Assembly: GCA_034430415.1 (NCBI GenBank)
Contig: DAOUEN010000144.1
Location: forward strand, 1-13,449
Direction of reading: 5' to 3'
DNA: 13,449 bases
Source: JADFUZ01 sp034430415
Lineage (GTDB): Bacteria; Chloroflexota; Dehalococcoidia; GIF9; AB-539-J10
Of this stretch, positions 1 through 5,447 are shown one piece after another; within the stretch, counting starts at the first letter, position 1; every line of letters starts with the position of its first letter. The position numbers and the translations under genes are program-made. The notes beneath the pieces are model-generated. The model did not search any database. It was given only the letters and a program-made list of their open reading frames with translations, and was not told the origin of the DNA.

Positions 1-100
1 GGCGATGGTTGAGTCGGCTCGTGGCTGTCGTGGGCGAGCGGCATCATTATACAACGCACAGGACGATAGAGCACGAAGTAAGCATTCACCAACGGTACCG

Positions 101-120
101 GGGATTGAACAATCCCTTTT
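101..120 (+). terminator. Candidate short intrinsic terminator
   Basis: A perfect 6-bp stem GGGATT/AATCCC (101-106 and 111-116) closes a GAAC tetraloop and is followed by TTTT (117-120) and then CTC. It would end a plus-strand transcript entering from beyond the left edge. The stem is short and the T-tract only four bases, so it is a weak candidate. The rest of 1-251 shows no convincing gene, only a 14-bp GC-rich palindrome at 174-187. Confidence 0.35.
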
Positions 121-251
121 CTCAGCCTTGAGCTCGATACTGCGGCTCAATGCCTATTGCCGGGGCTGGAATGACCGGCCGGCCGGTTCGGGCTGATACA
201 ATCGCCGGCGGGAGCGGGTCGCAGCCGGGCCAACGGCCCCTGGGATGTGAG

Positions 252-662
252 CTATCCCATCAGGGCAGAGGGCACGATTACGGCAATCACCCCGGTGAAG
301 ACCACTGCGAGAATAAACAGATTGTACCTGTTGGTATAGCTGGTCAGGAGAGATGCATCATAGTACCCGTCTACGCCCTGGTCTTGGTACATCTTCAGCA
401 GGCCGCTAATCAGCTTGGCTCTCATTTGCTTCGCTTTCAGCAGCCCCTTTATCACCACGAAGTTGACGACTATCACCAGGCAGATGAAGGCGATGAAGAT
501 AATCGTCGTCGTACCGTTTTCATCTGATGAGCTTGAGGCTACTGCGGAGTTCACTCCGAGGCTCAATAGGTTGAGAAGTATTGCGGTCAGGATGAAGACG
601 GTGTCCGTGCGCGCGTTCTGCTGCAGCTCCGAAATGATATGCTCATGAACTCGTTCGATCAT
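252..662 (-). CDS. Small three-helix membrane protein, function unknown
   Basis: A 136-residue protein that I do not recognise as a named family. Three hydrophobic segments are visible at about residues 21-43, 52-73 and 113-135. A short polar Ser/Asp-rich loop (44-51) separates the first two, and a charged stretch of about 40 residues with several Lys/Arg and a Tyr-rich part (74-112) precedes the third. The N-terminal 20 residues are amphipathic and charged (IERVHEHIISELQQNARTD). There is no cleavable signal peptide. The start is supported by AGGAGA about 6 nt upstream of the ATG. It lies 45 nt downstream of the dehydrogenase gene on the same strand, so cotranscription is plausible. The gap can form a CCCCTG/CAGGGG hairpin (676-681 with 694-699), which might separate expression of the two. 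No function can be assigned. Confidence 0.75.
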   Translation of the reverse strand: MIERVHEHIISELQQNARTDTVFILTAILLNLLSLGVNSAVASSSSDENGTTTIIFIAFICLVIVVNFVVIKGLLKAKQMRAKLISGLLKMYQDQGVDGYYDASLLTSYTNRYNLFILAVVFTGVIAVIVPSALMG

Positions 663-707
663 ATTTCTCTCCTATCCCCTGTCCCTGATGGAGCAGGGGG
701 TCGCGGA

Positions 708-1742
708 TTACTCCACAGGCGCAAAAGGTGGGAAGTCCTTCTGGCTAAGCAGTCCCGGCCTGGCCTGCACAACGAACGGGAGTGAGTTCACCAGGCGGGC
801 TCCCGTCATGGAAACGGCGCGGTCCAGTCCGCTCATGTTCACCTCGATGTTCGGCTCTCCCTCGATGACCAGGAAATCGCCCTGCTTGAGACCGTTCTCG
901 GCGTCCTCCTTCTTGGCTTCGGCTGTCGGCGCGAAAAGCATGGTGATGCTGAAGGTCATCACCTTCTCCCCGGTGTCCCTGTAGCCCGTCGTCACGGTCT
1001 CTACGTTGCAGATTCTGCCCGGTTCCACGGTGAAGAACGCTCCCTGCCGTCGCGTCCCGGAGACCCACCCCCTCAACGTCCTCCTGGTGTCCGTGATCTT
1101 CCACCCCAGAGCATCAGCGATCATCATCATCGAATGCGGGTGCCCGACGTGTGATATCAAGCTGCCATCCGCCACCTGCCTGTCGAAGTCCTCACGGGTC
1201 GCGCCGATGGCAAATTGCCTCAGCGTGGCGGCGCCCAGCGCGCTGCACTCGTTGAGCCTTCTAGCGGTAATGCTCTTCACCTTGGAGCAACAGCCAAGAA
1301 AGACGAGGGGCACCAGGTCCTGTATGAATCCCGGATTCGTACCCGTACCCAGCACGGTGACCGAATGGCTCTTCGCCAGCTCATCAATCTCGTGCGCCAG
1401 CCCCGGATTCTCTGCCGCCGGATAACCCAGCTCCTCGCAGGATGAGACGAAGTTCAATCCTCCCCTGACACTGGTGAAAATCAGGTCTTGAGTGTCCTTC
1501 ATAAAGGAATGAGTGGAGTCCAGAACTATGTCTGCACCGCCCTGTGCCACCACAGCGTCAAGTGAGGCGGAGACCTTGATTCCCAGTTTCCTGCCGACCC
1601 CGAGTATGTCACCGAGGTCTTTCCCTGCCTTTGCCGGGTCGATATCGACCGCCCCTACGCACTCCAGGTACGGCTTCTCCAGAATCAGCCGGCCTGCATC
1701 CTGGCCCACAGCGCCCAGTCCGTTGAGAATTACTCGTATCAT
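708..1742 (-). CDS. 2,4-diaminopentanoate dehydrogenase-like NAD(P)-dependent oxidoreductase
   Basis: A 344-residue full-length member of the dihydrodipicolinate-reductase-like amine dehydrogenase family, whose characterised member (Ord) oxidatively deaminates 2,4-diaminopentanoate in anaerobic ornithine fermentation. An N-terminal Rossmann fold is seen as NGLGAVGQDAG (residues about 8-18). It is followed by the family signatures SSCEELGYPAAENPGLA, VLGTGTNPGFIQDLVP, SHVGHPHSMMMIADALGW and, near the C-terminus, VQARPGLLSQKDFPP. The start is well fixed by AAGGAGGGTGAC directly before the ATG. None of the other ornithine-degradation genes (ornithine racemase, OraS/OraE, OrtA/B) is in view, so the substrate is uncertain and could be another amino or imino acid. 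The gene diverges from the first PAS gene across about 213 nt and is followed by the small membrane-protein gene. Family assignment is firm, substrate is not. Confidence 0.82.
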   Translation of the reverse strand: MIRVILNGLGAVGQDAGRLILEKPYLECVGAVDIDPAKAGKDLGDILGVGRKLGIKVSASLDAVVAQGGADIVLDSTHSFMKDTQDLIFTSVRGGLNFVSSCEELGYPAAENPGLAHEIDELAKSHSVTVLGTGTNPGFIQDLVPLVFLGCCSKVKSITARRLNECSALGAATLRQFAIGATREDFDRQVADGSLISHVGHPHSMMMIADALGWKITDTRRTLRGWVSGTRRQGAFFTVEPGRICNVETVTTGYRDTGEKVMTFSITMLFAPTAEAKKEDAENGLKQGDFLVIEGEPNIEVNMSGLDRAVSMTGARLVNSLPFVVQARPGLLSQKDFPPFAPVE

Positions 1743-1890
1743 GTCACCCTCCTTGAACCTGGATTTCTCCCCGATTAGCCCCGCGTGGCAGAAGCTTTAC
1801 CGTTACCTTCAAAGCCTTTGTCATTGCTCAGTTCCACTGGCAAGGTTGCCATTACCATTATCATACCATAGAGTCTGCTAGTCGGGACGT

Positions 1891-1919
1891 TTGACTGAGG
1901 TAGTCGACAGGGCTATCAT
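1891..1919 (+). promoter_or_regulatory. Sigma70-type promoter of first PAS gene
   Basis: TTGACT (1891-1896), a 17-nt spacer, then TATCAT (1914-1919). Both hexamers are near consensus and the spacing is optimal. Transcription would begin near 1926, inside the left arm of the hairpin at 1924-1943 and about 30 nt before the start codon. Confidence 0.72.
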
Positions 1920-1923
1920 GAGA

Positions 1924-1943
1924 CACTTTGCGGCGGCAAAGTG
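1924..1943 (+). promoter_or_regulatory. Leader hairpin/palindrome before first PAS gene
   Basis: A perfect 8-bp inverted repeat, CACTTTGC/GCAAAGTG (1924-1931 and 1936-1943), with a GGCG loop. It ends one base before the strong Shine-Dalgarno AAGGAGG (1945-1951). It overlaps the predicted transcription start, so it could be a DNA operator or a 5'-terminal mRNA stem-loop. The second PAS gene has a different-sequence hairpin at the same place, which favours the RNA reading. Confidence 0.6.
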
Positions 1944-1955
1944 CAAGGAGGAGCT

Positions 1956-2342
1956 ATGCTGGAGAAGCTGTCAACCGAGCAAATAGAGAACATACTTGAT
2001 CACCTGCCAGTCGAAATATCCTTCGTCGGTGCCGACGATGCCGTGGTGTACTACAGCCACGGAGACAAGCGCATCTTCAGGAGAACGCCGGCGGTAATCG
2101 GCAGAAAGGTGCAGAATTGCCATCCCGCCAGGAGCGTTCACGTGGTGCAGCAGATACTGGACGACTTCAAGGCGGGGAAGCGGGATGTAGCCGAGTTCTG
2201 GATCAATCTCAGCGGCAGGACGGTCTACATACGCTATTTCGCCGTGCGGGACAAGAACAATGACTACCAGGGTACGCTGGAAGTCACCCAGGACATAACC
2301 GATATCCAGGGGATACGCGGGGAGAAACGCCTGCTTGACTAG
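1956..2342 (+). CDS. Stand-alone PAS (PAS_10-like) sensor protein, copy 1
   Basis: A 128-residue protein that is essentially one PAS domain, of the type found at the C-terminus of DUF438 proteins. Visible signatures are an N-terminal helix (LEKLSTEQIENILDHLP), the strand FVGADDAVVYYS, IFRRTPAVIGRKVQNCHP, then SVHVVQQILDDFKAGKRD and the C-terminal IRYFAVRDKN...GTLEVTQDITDI. The CHP motif (residues 55-57) offers a Cys and a His; heme or redox binding is speculation. There is no kinase, GGDEF, DNA-binding or membrane part, so it probably signals by protein contact or binds a small ligand. An in-frame GTG at 1941 lies inside the leader hairpin, and the ATG at 1956 preceded by AAGGAGGAGCT is clearly the start. 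The protein is about 73% identical (94 of 128 by my hand alignment) to the one at 5019-5405. The downstream 143 nt to zupT hold no clear terminator. Confidence 0.82.
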   Translation: MLEKLSTEQIENILDHLPVEISFVGADDAVVYYSHGDKRIFRRTPAVIGRKVQNCHPARSVHVVQQILDDFKAGKRDVAEFWINLSGRTVYIRYFAVRDKNNDYQGTLEVTQDITDIQGIRGEKRLLD

Positions 2343-2485
2343 ACGCCCGGCCCTGGCGATCCTCGATGAGGAAGTGGAGCACGAGTCCTGGTTCTCCGAA
2401 TGAAGATTGAGCCCTGCCGGCTACTCTGCGGCCTGGAGAGGGCTTTCCAGCCGGGAAGGCAGGAGTCTCCATAGTATGGTGTGGT

Positions 2486-3319
2486 GTGTACGTTGACGTA
2501 ACGTTCGCACTATTGCTCACTACCCTGGCCGGGCTGGCCACCGGCATAGGCAGCGCCATTGGCTACTTCATACGTACGCCCAGGTACTCATACCTGGCGG
2601 TGATGCTGGGGTTCTCTGCCGGCGTGATGGTCTACATCTCGTTTGCGGAGCTTCTCAAGACCGCCATCGACCAGGTAGGCTTCGGTACTGCCAACCTGGC
2701 CTTCTTCATCGGCATCGCCTTCATCGGCCTGGTCGACATGCTCGTCCCCCACGAGTACGAGGAAGAACGGCTGGAGAACACAGAGGCTCCCGCAGCCGCT
2801 GAGAACGAGGCCCGCGGTGAAGGGCGGGCGAAACAGTCGCTCATGGGCGGTGCGGGAAGGTCTCCTGTCCTGATGCGGGCCGGCCTGTTCACTGCCCTGG
2901 GCATCGCCATACACAATTTCCCTGAAGGACTGGTTACCTTCAGCAGCGCGGCCACCGGGGATGCGTCTCTGGGGGTGGCGGTGGCGGTTGCCATCGCTAT
3001 CCACAATATCCCTGAAGGCATAGCGGTGTCGGTGCCCATCTTCTACGCCACCGGCAGCCGCCGGCGTGCTTTCCTTATTTCCTTCTCGTCAGGACTGGCT
3101 GAGCCTGTCGGCGCCCTCATCGGCTACGCGATTCTCCTCCCCTTCCTTACGGCCACCCTGCTTTCAAGCCTCCTCGCCTTTGTGGCCGGCATCATGGTCT
3201 ACATCAGCCTCGACGAACTCCTGCCGCTGGCGCATCGCTATGGCAAGGAGCACCTGGTTATTGTGGGTGTGGGGACGGGCATGGCCGTCATGGCGGCCAG
3301 CTTATTCCTGCTGGCCTAG
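2486..3319 (+). CDS. zupT: ZIP-family divalent metal transporter, ZupT type
   Basis: A 277-residue inner-membrane protein expected to import zinc and other divalent metals (Fe2+, Mn2+, Co2+) into the cytoplasm, as E. coli ZupT does. It has about eight hydrophobic segments. The two metal-site helices are unmistakable: HNFPEG (143-148) and HNIPEG (173-178), followed by the family's GLAEPVGALIGY and VAGIMVYISLDELLP. The cytoplasmic loop between the third and fourth helices (about 88-128) is acidic and Ala/Glu-rich, and is not the histidine-rich loop of many ZIPs. The GTG at 2486 aligns with the ZupT N-terminus (short lead, then LLLTTLAGLATGIG), and no in-frame ATG lies near. Its Shine-Dalgarno is poor: the nearest AGGAG is about 20 nt upstream. 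It probably sits in one transcript with the first PAS gene. Confidence 0.9.
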   Translation: MYVDVTFALLLTTLAGLATGIGSAIGYFIRTPRYSYLAVMLGFSAGVMVYISFAELLKTAIDQVGFGTANLAFFIGIAFIGLVDMLVPHEYEEERLENTEAPAAAENEARGEGRAKQSLMGGAGRSPVLMRAGLFTALGIAIHNFPEGLVTFSSAATGDASLGVAVAVAIAIHNIPEGIAVSVPIFYATGSRRRAFLISFSSGLAEPVGALIGYAILLPFLTATLLSSLLAFVAGIMVYISLDELLPLAHRYGKEHLVIVGVGTGMAVMAASLFLLA

Positions 3320-3320
3320 G

Positions 3321-3384
3321 CCGATGGAGTCCTCGCATTTCTCAGGAGACGGCCGGTTTCCGGAGCCTCGACATGCTCCATCGG
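3321..3384. repeat. Inverted repeat between convergent genes, possible bidirectional terminator
   Basis: Perfect 9-bp arms CCGATGGAG (3321-3329) and CTCCATCGG (3376-3384) enclose 46 nt that can themselves form a small GC-rich stem around CCGG-TTT-CCGG. It starts two bases after the zupT stop codon and ends before the end of the convergent GlcG-like gene. No T-tract follows either arm, so intrinsic termination would be atypical. It may instead protect mRNA 3' ends. Confidence 0.42.
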
Positions 3385-3404
3385 GAAAGGTCACGGCTTC
3401 GGGC

Positions 3405-3830
3405 TCACCCTATGGCGTCCAGTCCAATCCGGGCGGCCACTTCATCCCCTTCGGGCGTGGGCCAGCCGCTGATGCCGATGGCGCCGATAACGGAGGGAGT
3501 GGATGCCTGCTTGTCCACAATACAGAGCCCCCCGCCTATCGTCGTAAGATTGGGGTCCGCCCAGTCAGCGTAGCTTGCCTTGAGCTGCTGCATCCACTCA
3601 TTGATAGCGGACGTGTCATGTCTCATCTTGGCAGCACTGTAAGCCTTTGCCTGGGCTATGTGAACGGAGTTCCAGCTGGCTCCATCCATCTTGGCGAACT
3701 GGATGAGGTCGCCCCGGTAGTCCACCACGGCGATCGAGAGGGGATAGCCCTTCTCCCGCTTCACATAGCTGACGATAGCTTCCACCGCCCTACTGGCCTC
3801 CTCCAGGCCTAACATCTTTCTCTCATACAT
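3405..3830 (-). CDS. GlcG/HbpS-like (DUF336) heme-degrading-family protein
   Basis: A 141-residue protein of the GlcG/HbpS (DUF336) family. Some members bind heme or corrinoids, and others are of unknown role beside glycolate, propanediol or redox operons. Family hallmarks are PLSIAVVDYRGDLIQFAKMDGA (residues about 29-50, split by one variable position), the helix IAQAKAYSAAKM, TIGGGLCIVD and VIGAIGISG near the C-terminus. The domain fills the protein; there is no signal peptide, so it is cytoplasmic. The ATG at 3830 was preferred over an in-frame upstream ATG at 3872, because the family domain begins just after MYERKMLGLEEA and a GAAGGGGG tract precedes it. It diverges from the metallo-hydrolase gene and has its own promoter (3936-3964). 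HbpS-type sensing of heme or metal fits the nearby ZIP transporter, but this is inference. Confidence 0.82.
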   Translation of the reverse strand: MYERKMLGLEEASRAVEAIVSYVKREKGYPLSIAVVDYRGDLIQFAKMDGASWNSVHIAQAKAYSAAKMRHDTSAINEWMQQLKASYADWADPNLTTIGGGLCIVDKQASTPSVIGAIGISGWPTPEGDEVAARIGLDAIG

Positions 3831-3935
3831 GGTTAGCAAACCCCCTTCTTTCCTGTTTACTTCTCTGGACACCGCTTCTCACACCTTACGGAGCGGTGCT
3901 GCCGTCTGCCGCCTCCCTCCTTCTTCTTCTTCCCC

Positions 3936-3964
3936 ATTGTAGTCCCCCTTGTTTGCCATTACAA
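3936..3964 (-). promoter_or_regulatory. Promoter of GlcG-like gene
   Basis: Read on the minus strand: TTGTAA (3964-3959), a 17-nt spacer, TACAAT (3941-3936). This predicts a start near 3929 and a leader of about 100 nt. A 24-nt pure purine run (plus-strand pyrimidines 3912-3935) spans the start, and a 7-bp hairpin CACCGCT/AGCGGTG (3870-3876 with 3892-3898) lies in the leader. Confidence 0.62.
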
Positions 3965-3976
3965 CGTCATGCGCTG

Positions 3977-4008
3977 GGCGGATGTCAACGCCGCGGGCGT
4001 CATCCGCC
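3977..4008. promoter_or_regulatory. Large inverted repeat between divergent promoters, candidate operator
   Basis: GGCGGATG (3977-3984) pairs perfectly with CATCCGCC (4001-4008). Inside, ACGCC (3988-3992) pairs with GGCGT (3996-4000) around a GCG loop, leaving a 3-nt bulge TCA (3985-3987). There is no T-tract on either side. It sits 12 nt beyond the -35 of the GlcG-like gene and 13 nt before the extended -10 of the hydrolase gene, so a bound regulator could control both. Confidence 0.52.
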
Positions 4009-4021
4009 TGCACGGCGATAA

Positions 4022-4030
4022 TGCTATACT
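4022..4030 (+). promoter_or_regulatory. Extended -10 of metallo-hydrolase gene
   Basis: TGCTATACT matches the extended -10 pattern TGnTATAAT at all but one position. No good -35 is seen, as expected for extended -10 promoters or activated ones; the inverted repeat lies just upstream. An overlapping GATAAT (4017-4022) is an alternative. The predicted start near 4037 would give a very short leader of about 11 nt beginning at the GGAGG itself. Confidence 0.48.
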
Positions 4031-4047
4031 CTCCCCGGAGGTGCACA

Positions 4048-4893
4048 ATGCAGTGTAAGATCACGACCCTTGCCGAAAATACCGCTGGCGTACCGTACGC
4101 CATCGGAGAGTGGGGCTTCAGCGCCCTCATAGAGACGGATGAGATGAAGGTCCTCCTGGACACCGGCGTCGGTCACGGCGCCGTCCACAATGCCGACTTG
4201 CTCCACGTCGACCTCACTACGGTAGACAGGATAGTCCTCTCGCATTCGCACTACGACCATACCGAGGGGCTGCCCCAGGTGTTGAAACGGATAGGCAAGG
4301 AGATCGAGGTCATTGCCGCACCGAGTCTATGGGCGGACGAGAAATACGCGGTTGGCGGCCGGGCGAAGTCAACTCGCTACATCGGGATACCCTACACCCG
4401 TCCGTATCTTGAAAACCTGGGGGCCAGGTTCACCCTGACGCAGGAACCCGTCGAATTGACGGAGCGCATCACCACAACTGGAGAGATTCCCGTGGTCACC
4501 GATTTCGAGAAGGTGGGAGAAGACTATCTCCTGCACAAGGTCGGCGACAAGCTGGAGGTGGACGATTTCCCTGATGATCGAGCCCTGGTGGTCAAGACCG
4601 ACAAGGGACTGGTAGTGATACTGGGGTGCGGCCACCGCTGCCTGATAAACACCCTGTACCATGCTCAGCGCCTCACCGGGATACAGACAGTACACATGGT
4701 CATCGGCGGCTGTCATCTTGTCCACGCTTCTGAAGAGCGCATACGGAAGACAATCGACGCCCTGCGGGAGCTTGACGTGCAGAGGGTCGGCGTGTCGCAC
4801 TGCACCGGGCTCCGGGCGGCGGCCATCATGGCCGCAGAGCTCGGCGACCGCTTCTTCTTCAACATGGCAGGCACCAGGCTGCGCGTGGAGTAG
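4048..4893 (+). CDS. Metallo-beta-lactamase-fold metal-dependent hydrolase (COG1237 type)
   Basis: A 281-residue soluble protein of the COG1237 branch of the metallo-beta-lactamase superfamily, which includes proteins annotated as dihydropterin ribofuranosylaminobenzene phosphate synthase of methanopterin biosynthesis and many of unknown reaction. The dinuclear metal motif is intact: SHSHYDH (H66, H68, D70, H71), followed by GCGHRCLIN (H196), GGCHL (H223) and SHCTG (H251). Each late histidine has adjacent cysteines (C194, C198, C222, C252), which could make activity redox- or metal-sensitive. An in-frame ATG at 3949 would place the inverted repeat inside the gene. The ATG at 4048 after GGAGGTGCACA is the real start, since the fold begins at its KITTLAEN strand. 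It ends 125 nt before the second PAS gene. Fold is certain, substrate unknown. Confidence 0.85.
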   Translation: MQCKITTLAENTAGVPYAIGEWGFSALIETDEMKVLLDTGVGHGAVHNADLLHVDLTTVDRIVLSHSHYDHTEGLPQVLKRIGKEIEVIAAPSLWADEKYAVGGRAKSTRYIGIPYTRPYLENLGARFTLTQEPVELTERITTTGEIPVVTDFEKVGEDYLLHKVGDKLEVDDFPDDRALVVKTDKGLVVILGCGHRCLINTLYHAQRLTGIQTVHMVIGGCHLVHASEERIRKTIDALRELDVQRVGVSHCTGLRAAAIMAAELGDRFFFNMAGTRLRVE

Positions 4894-4983
4894 CGGCACA
4901 GGGGCCGGCTAACAGTATAGCGGCACGCCCGAAGACGCCCGCTGCTGCCGAGATGGACCCGCATGCTTGGCAGATATATCGCA

Positions 4984-5005
4984 ATGGGCTGTTCGGCAGC
5001 ACCAT
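4984..5005 (+). promoter_or_regulatory. Leader hairpin before second PAS gene
   Basis: ATGGGCTG (4984-4991) pairs with CAGC-A-CCAT (4997-5005): eight pairs with one bulged A and a TTCGG loop. It ends 13 nt before the start codon, against 12 nt for the hairpin of the first PAS gene, and both are followed by the same GCAAGGAGGAGC. A weak -10-like TATATC (4975-4980) lies 3 nt upstream of the stem, matching the 4-nt gap at the first copy. No convincing -35 is seen. Confidence 0.5.
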
Positions 5006-5018
5006 GCAAGGAGGAGCA

Positions 5019-5405
5019 ATGCTGGAGAAGCTATCCACTGAGCAAATAGAGCATATGATCGACCACCTGCCGCTTGAGCTGACCTTCGTCGATGCCGACG
5101 ACTCGATCATGTACTACAGCCGCGGAGACGACCGAATCTTCAGCAGAACGCCTGACCTTATCGGCACGAAGGTACAGGGCTGTCATTCCTCCAGGAGCGT
5201 TCACGTGGTCCAGCAGATACTGGATGACTTCAAGGCGGGCAGACGGGATGTCGCCGAGTCATGGAGGAACCGCAGCGGCAGGACCATCCACATACGGTAT
5301 ATCGCCGTGCGGGACAAGAACAAAGGCTACCGGGGTGTGCTCGAAGTCATTCAGGATATCACCGATATCCAGAAGCTGCGGGGGGAGAAGAGCCTGCTGG
5401 ACTGA
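5019..5405 (+). CDS. Stand-alone PAS (PAS_10-like) sensor protein, copy 2
   Basis: A 128-residue paralogue of the protein at 1956-2342 with the same start, length and end (MLEKLSTEQIE...LLD). The start at 5019 is fixed by GCAAGGAGGAGC and by agreement with the first copy; in-frame ATGs at 4953 and 5004 overlap the leader. Conserved parts include SVHVVQQILDDFKAG, IRY-AVRDKN and QDITDIQ. Differences cluster in the putative ligand pocket: VGADDAVVYYSHGDK becomes VDADDSIMYYSRGDD, CHPAR becomes CHSSR, and AEFWINLS becomes AESWRNRS. The Cys and His of CH are kept but the Pro is lost. These changes suggest divergence in ligand or partner. It is a separate cistron, 125 nt after the hydrolase gene and convergent with the dehydrogenase gene 42 nt downstream. 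Confidence 0.82.
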   Translation: MLEKLSTEQIEHMIDHLPLELTFVDADDSIMYYSRGDDRIFSRTPDLIGTKVQGCHSSRSVHVVQQILDDFKAGRRDVAESWRNRSGRTIHIRYIAVRDKNKGYRGVLEVIQDITDIQKLRGEKSLLD

Positions 5406-5447
5406 AGGGGGCCGCCTGCCGCCGAGGGCACAGACGCCTCGCGCGAC

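Noticed and set aside
46..51. Perfect TATAAT on the minus strand
   Set aside because: No -35-like hexamer at 15-19 nt, and nothing to transcribe before the window edge.
5..196. Open frame at the left edge (63 residues)
   Set aside because: No Shine-Dalgarno, low-complexity Arg/Ser/Gly composition typical of chance frames, and no family signature. It also contains a terminator-like hairpin and the 14-bp palindrome.
3066..3812. Long plus-strand open frame over the ends of zupT and the GlcG-like gene
   Set aside because: It is an out-of-frame read of zupT followed by an antisense read of the GlcG-like gene, with no coherent domain.
3912..3935. 24-nt pyrimidine run as a simple repeat
   Set aside because: Only partly periodic (TTC repeated three or four times). 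It is better described as the purine-rich start of the GlcG-like gene's leader than as a repeat element.
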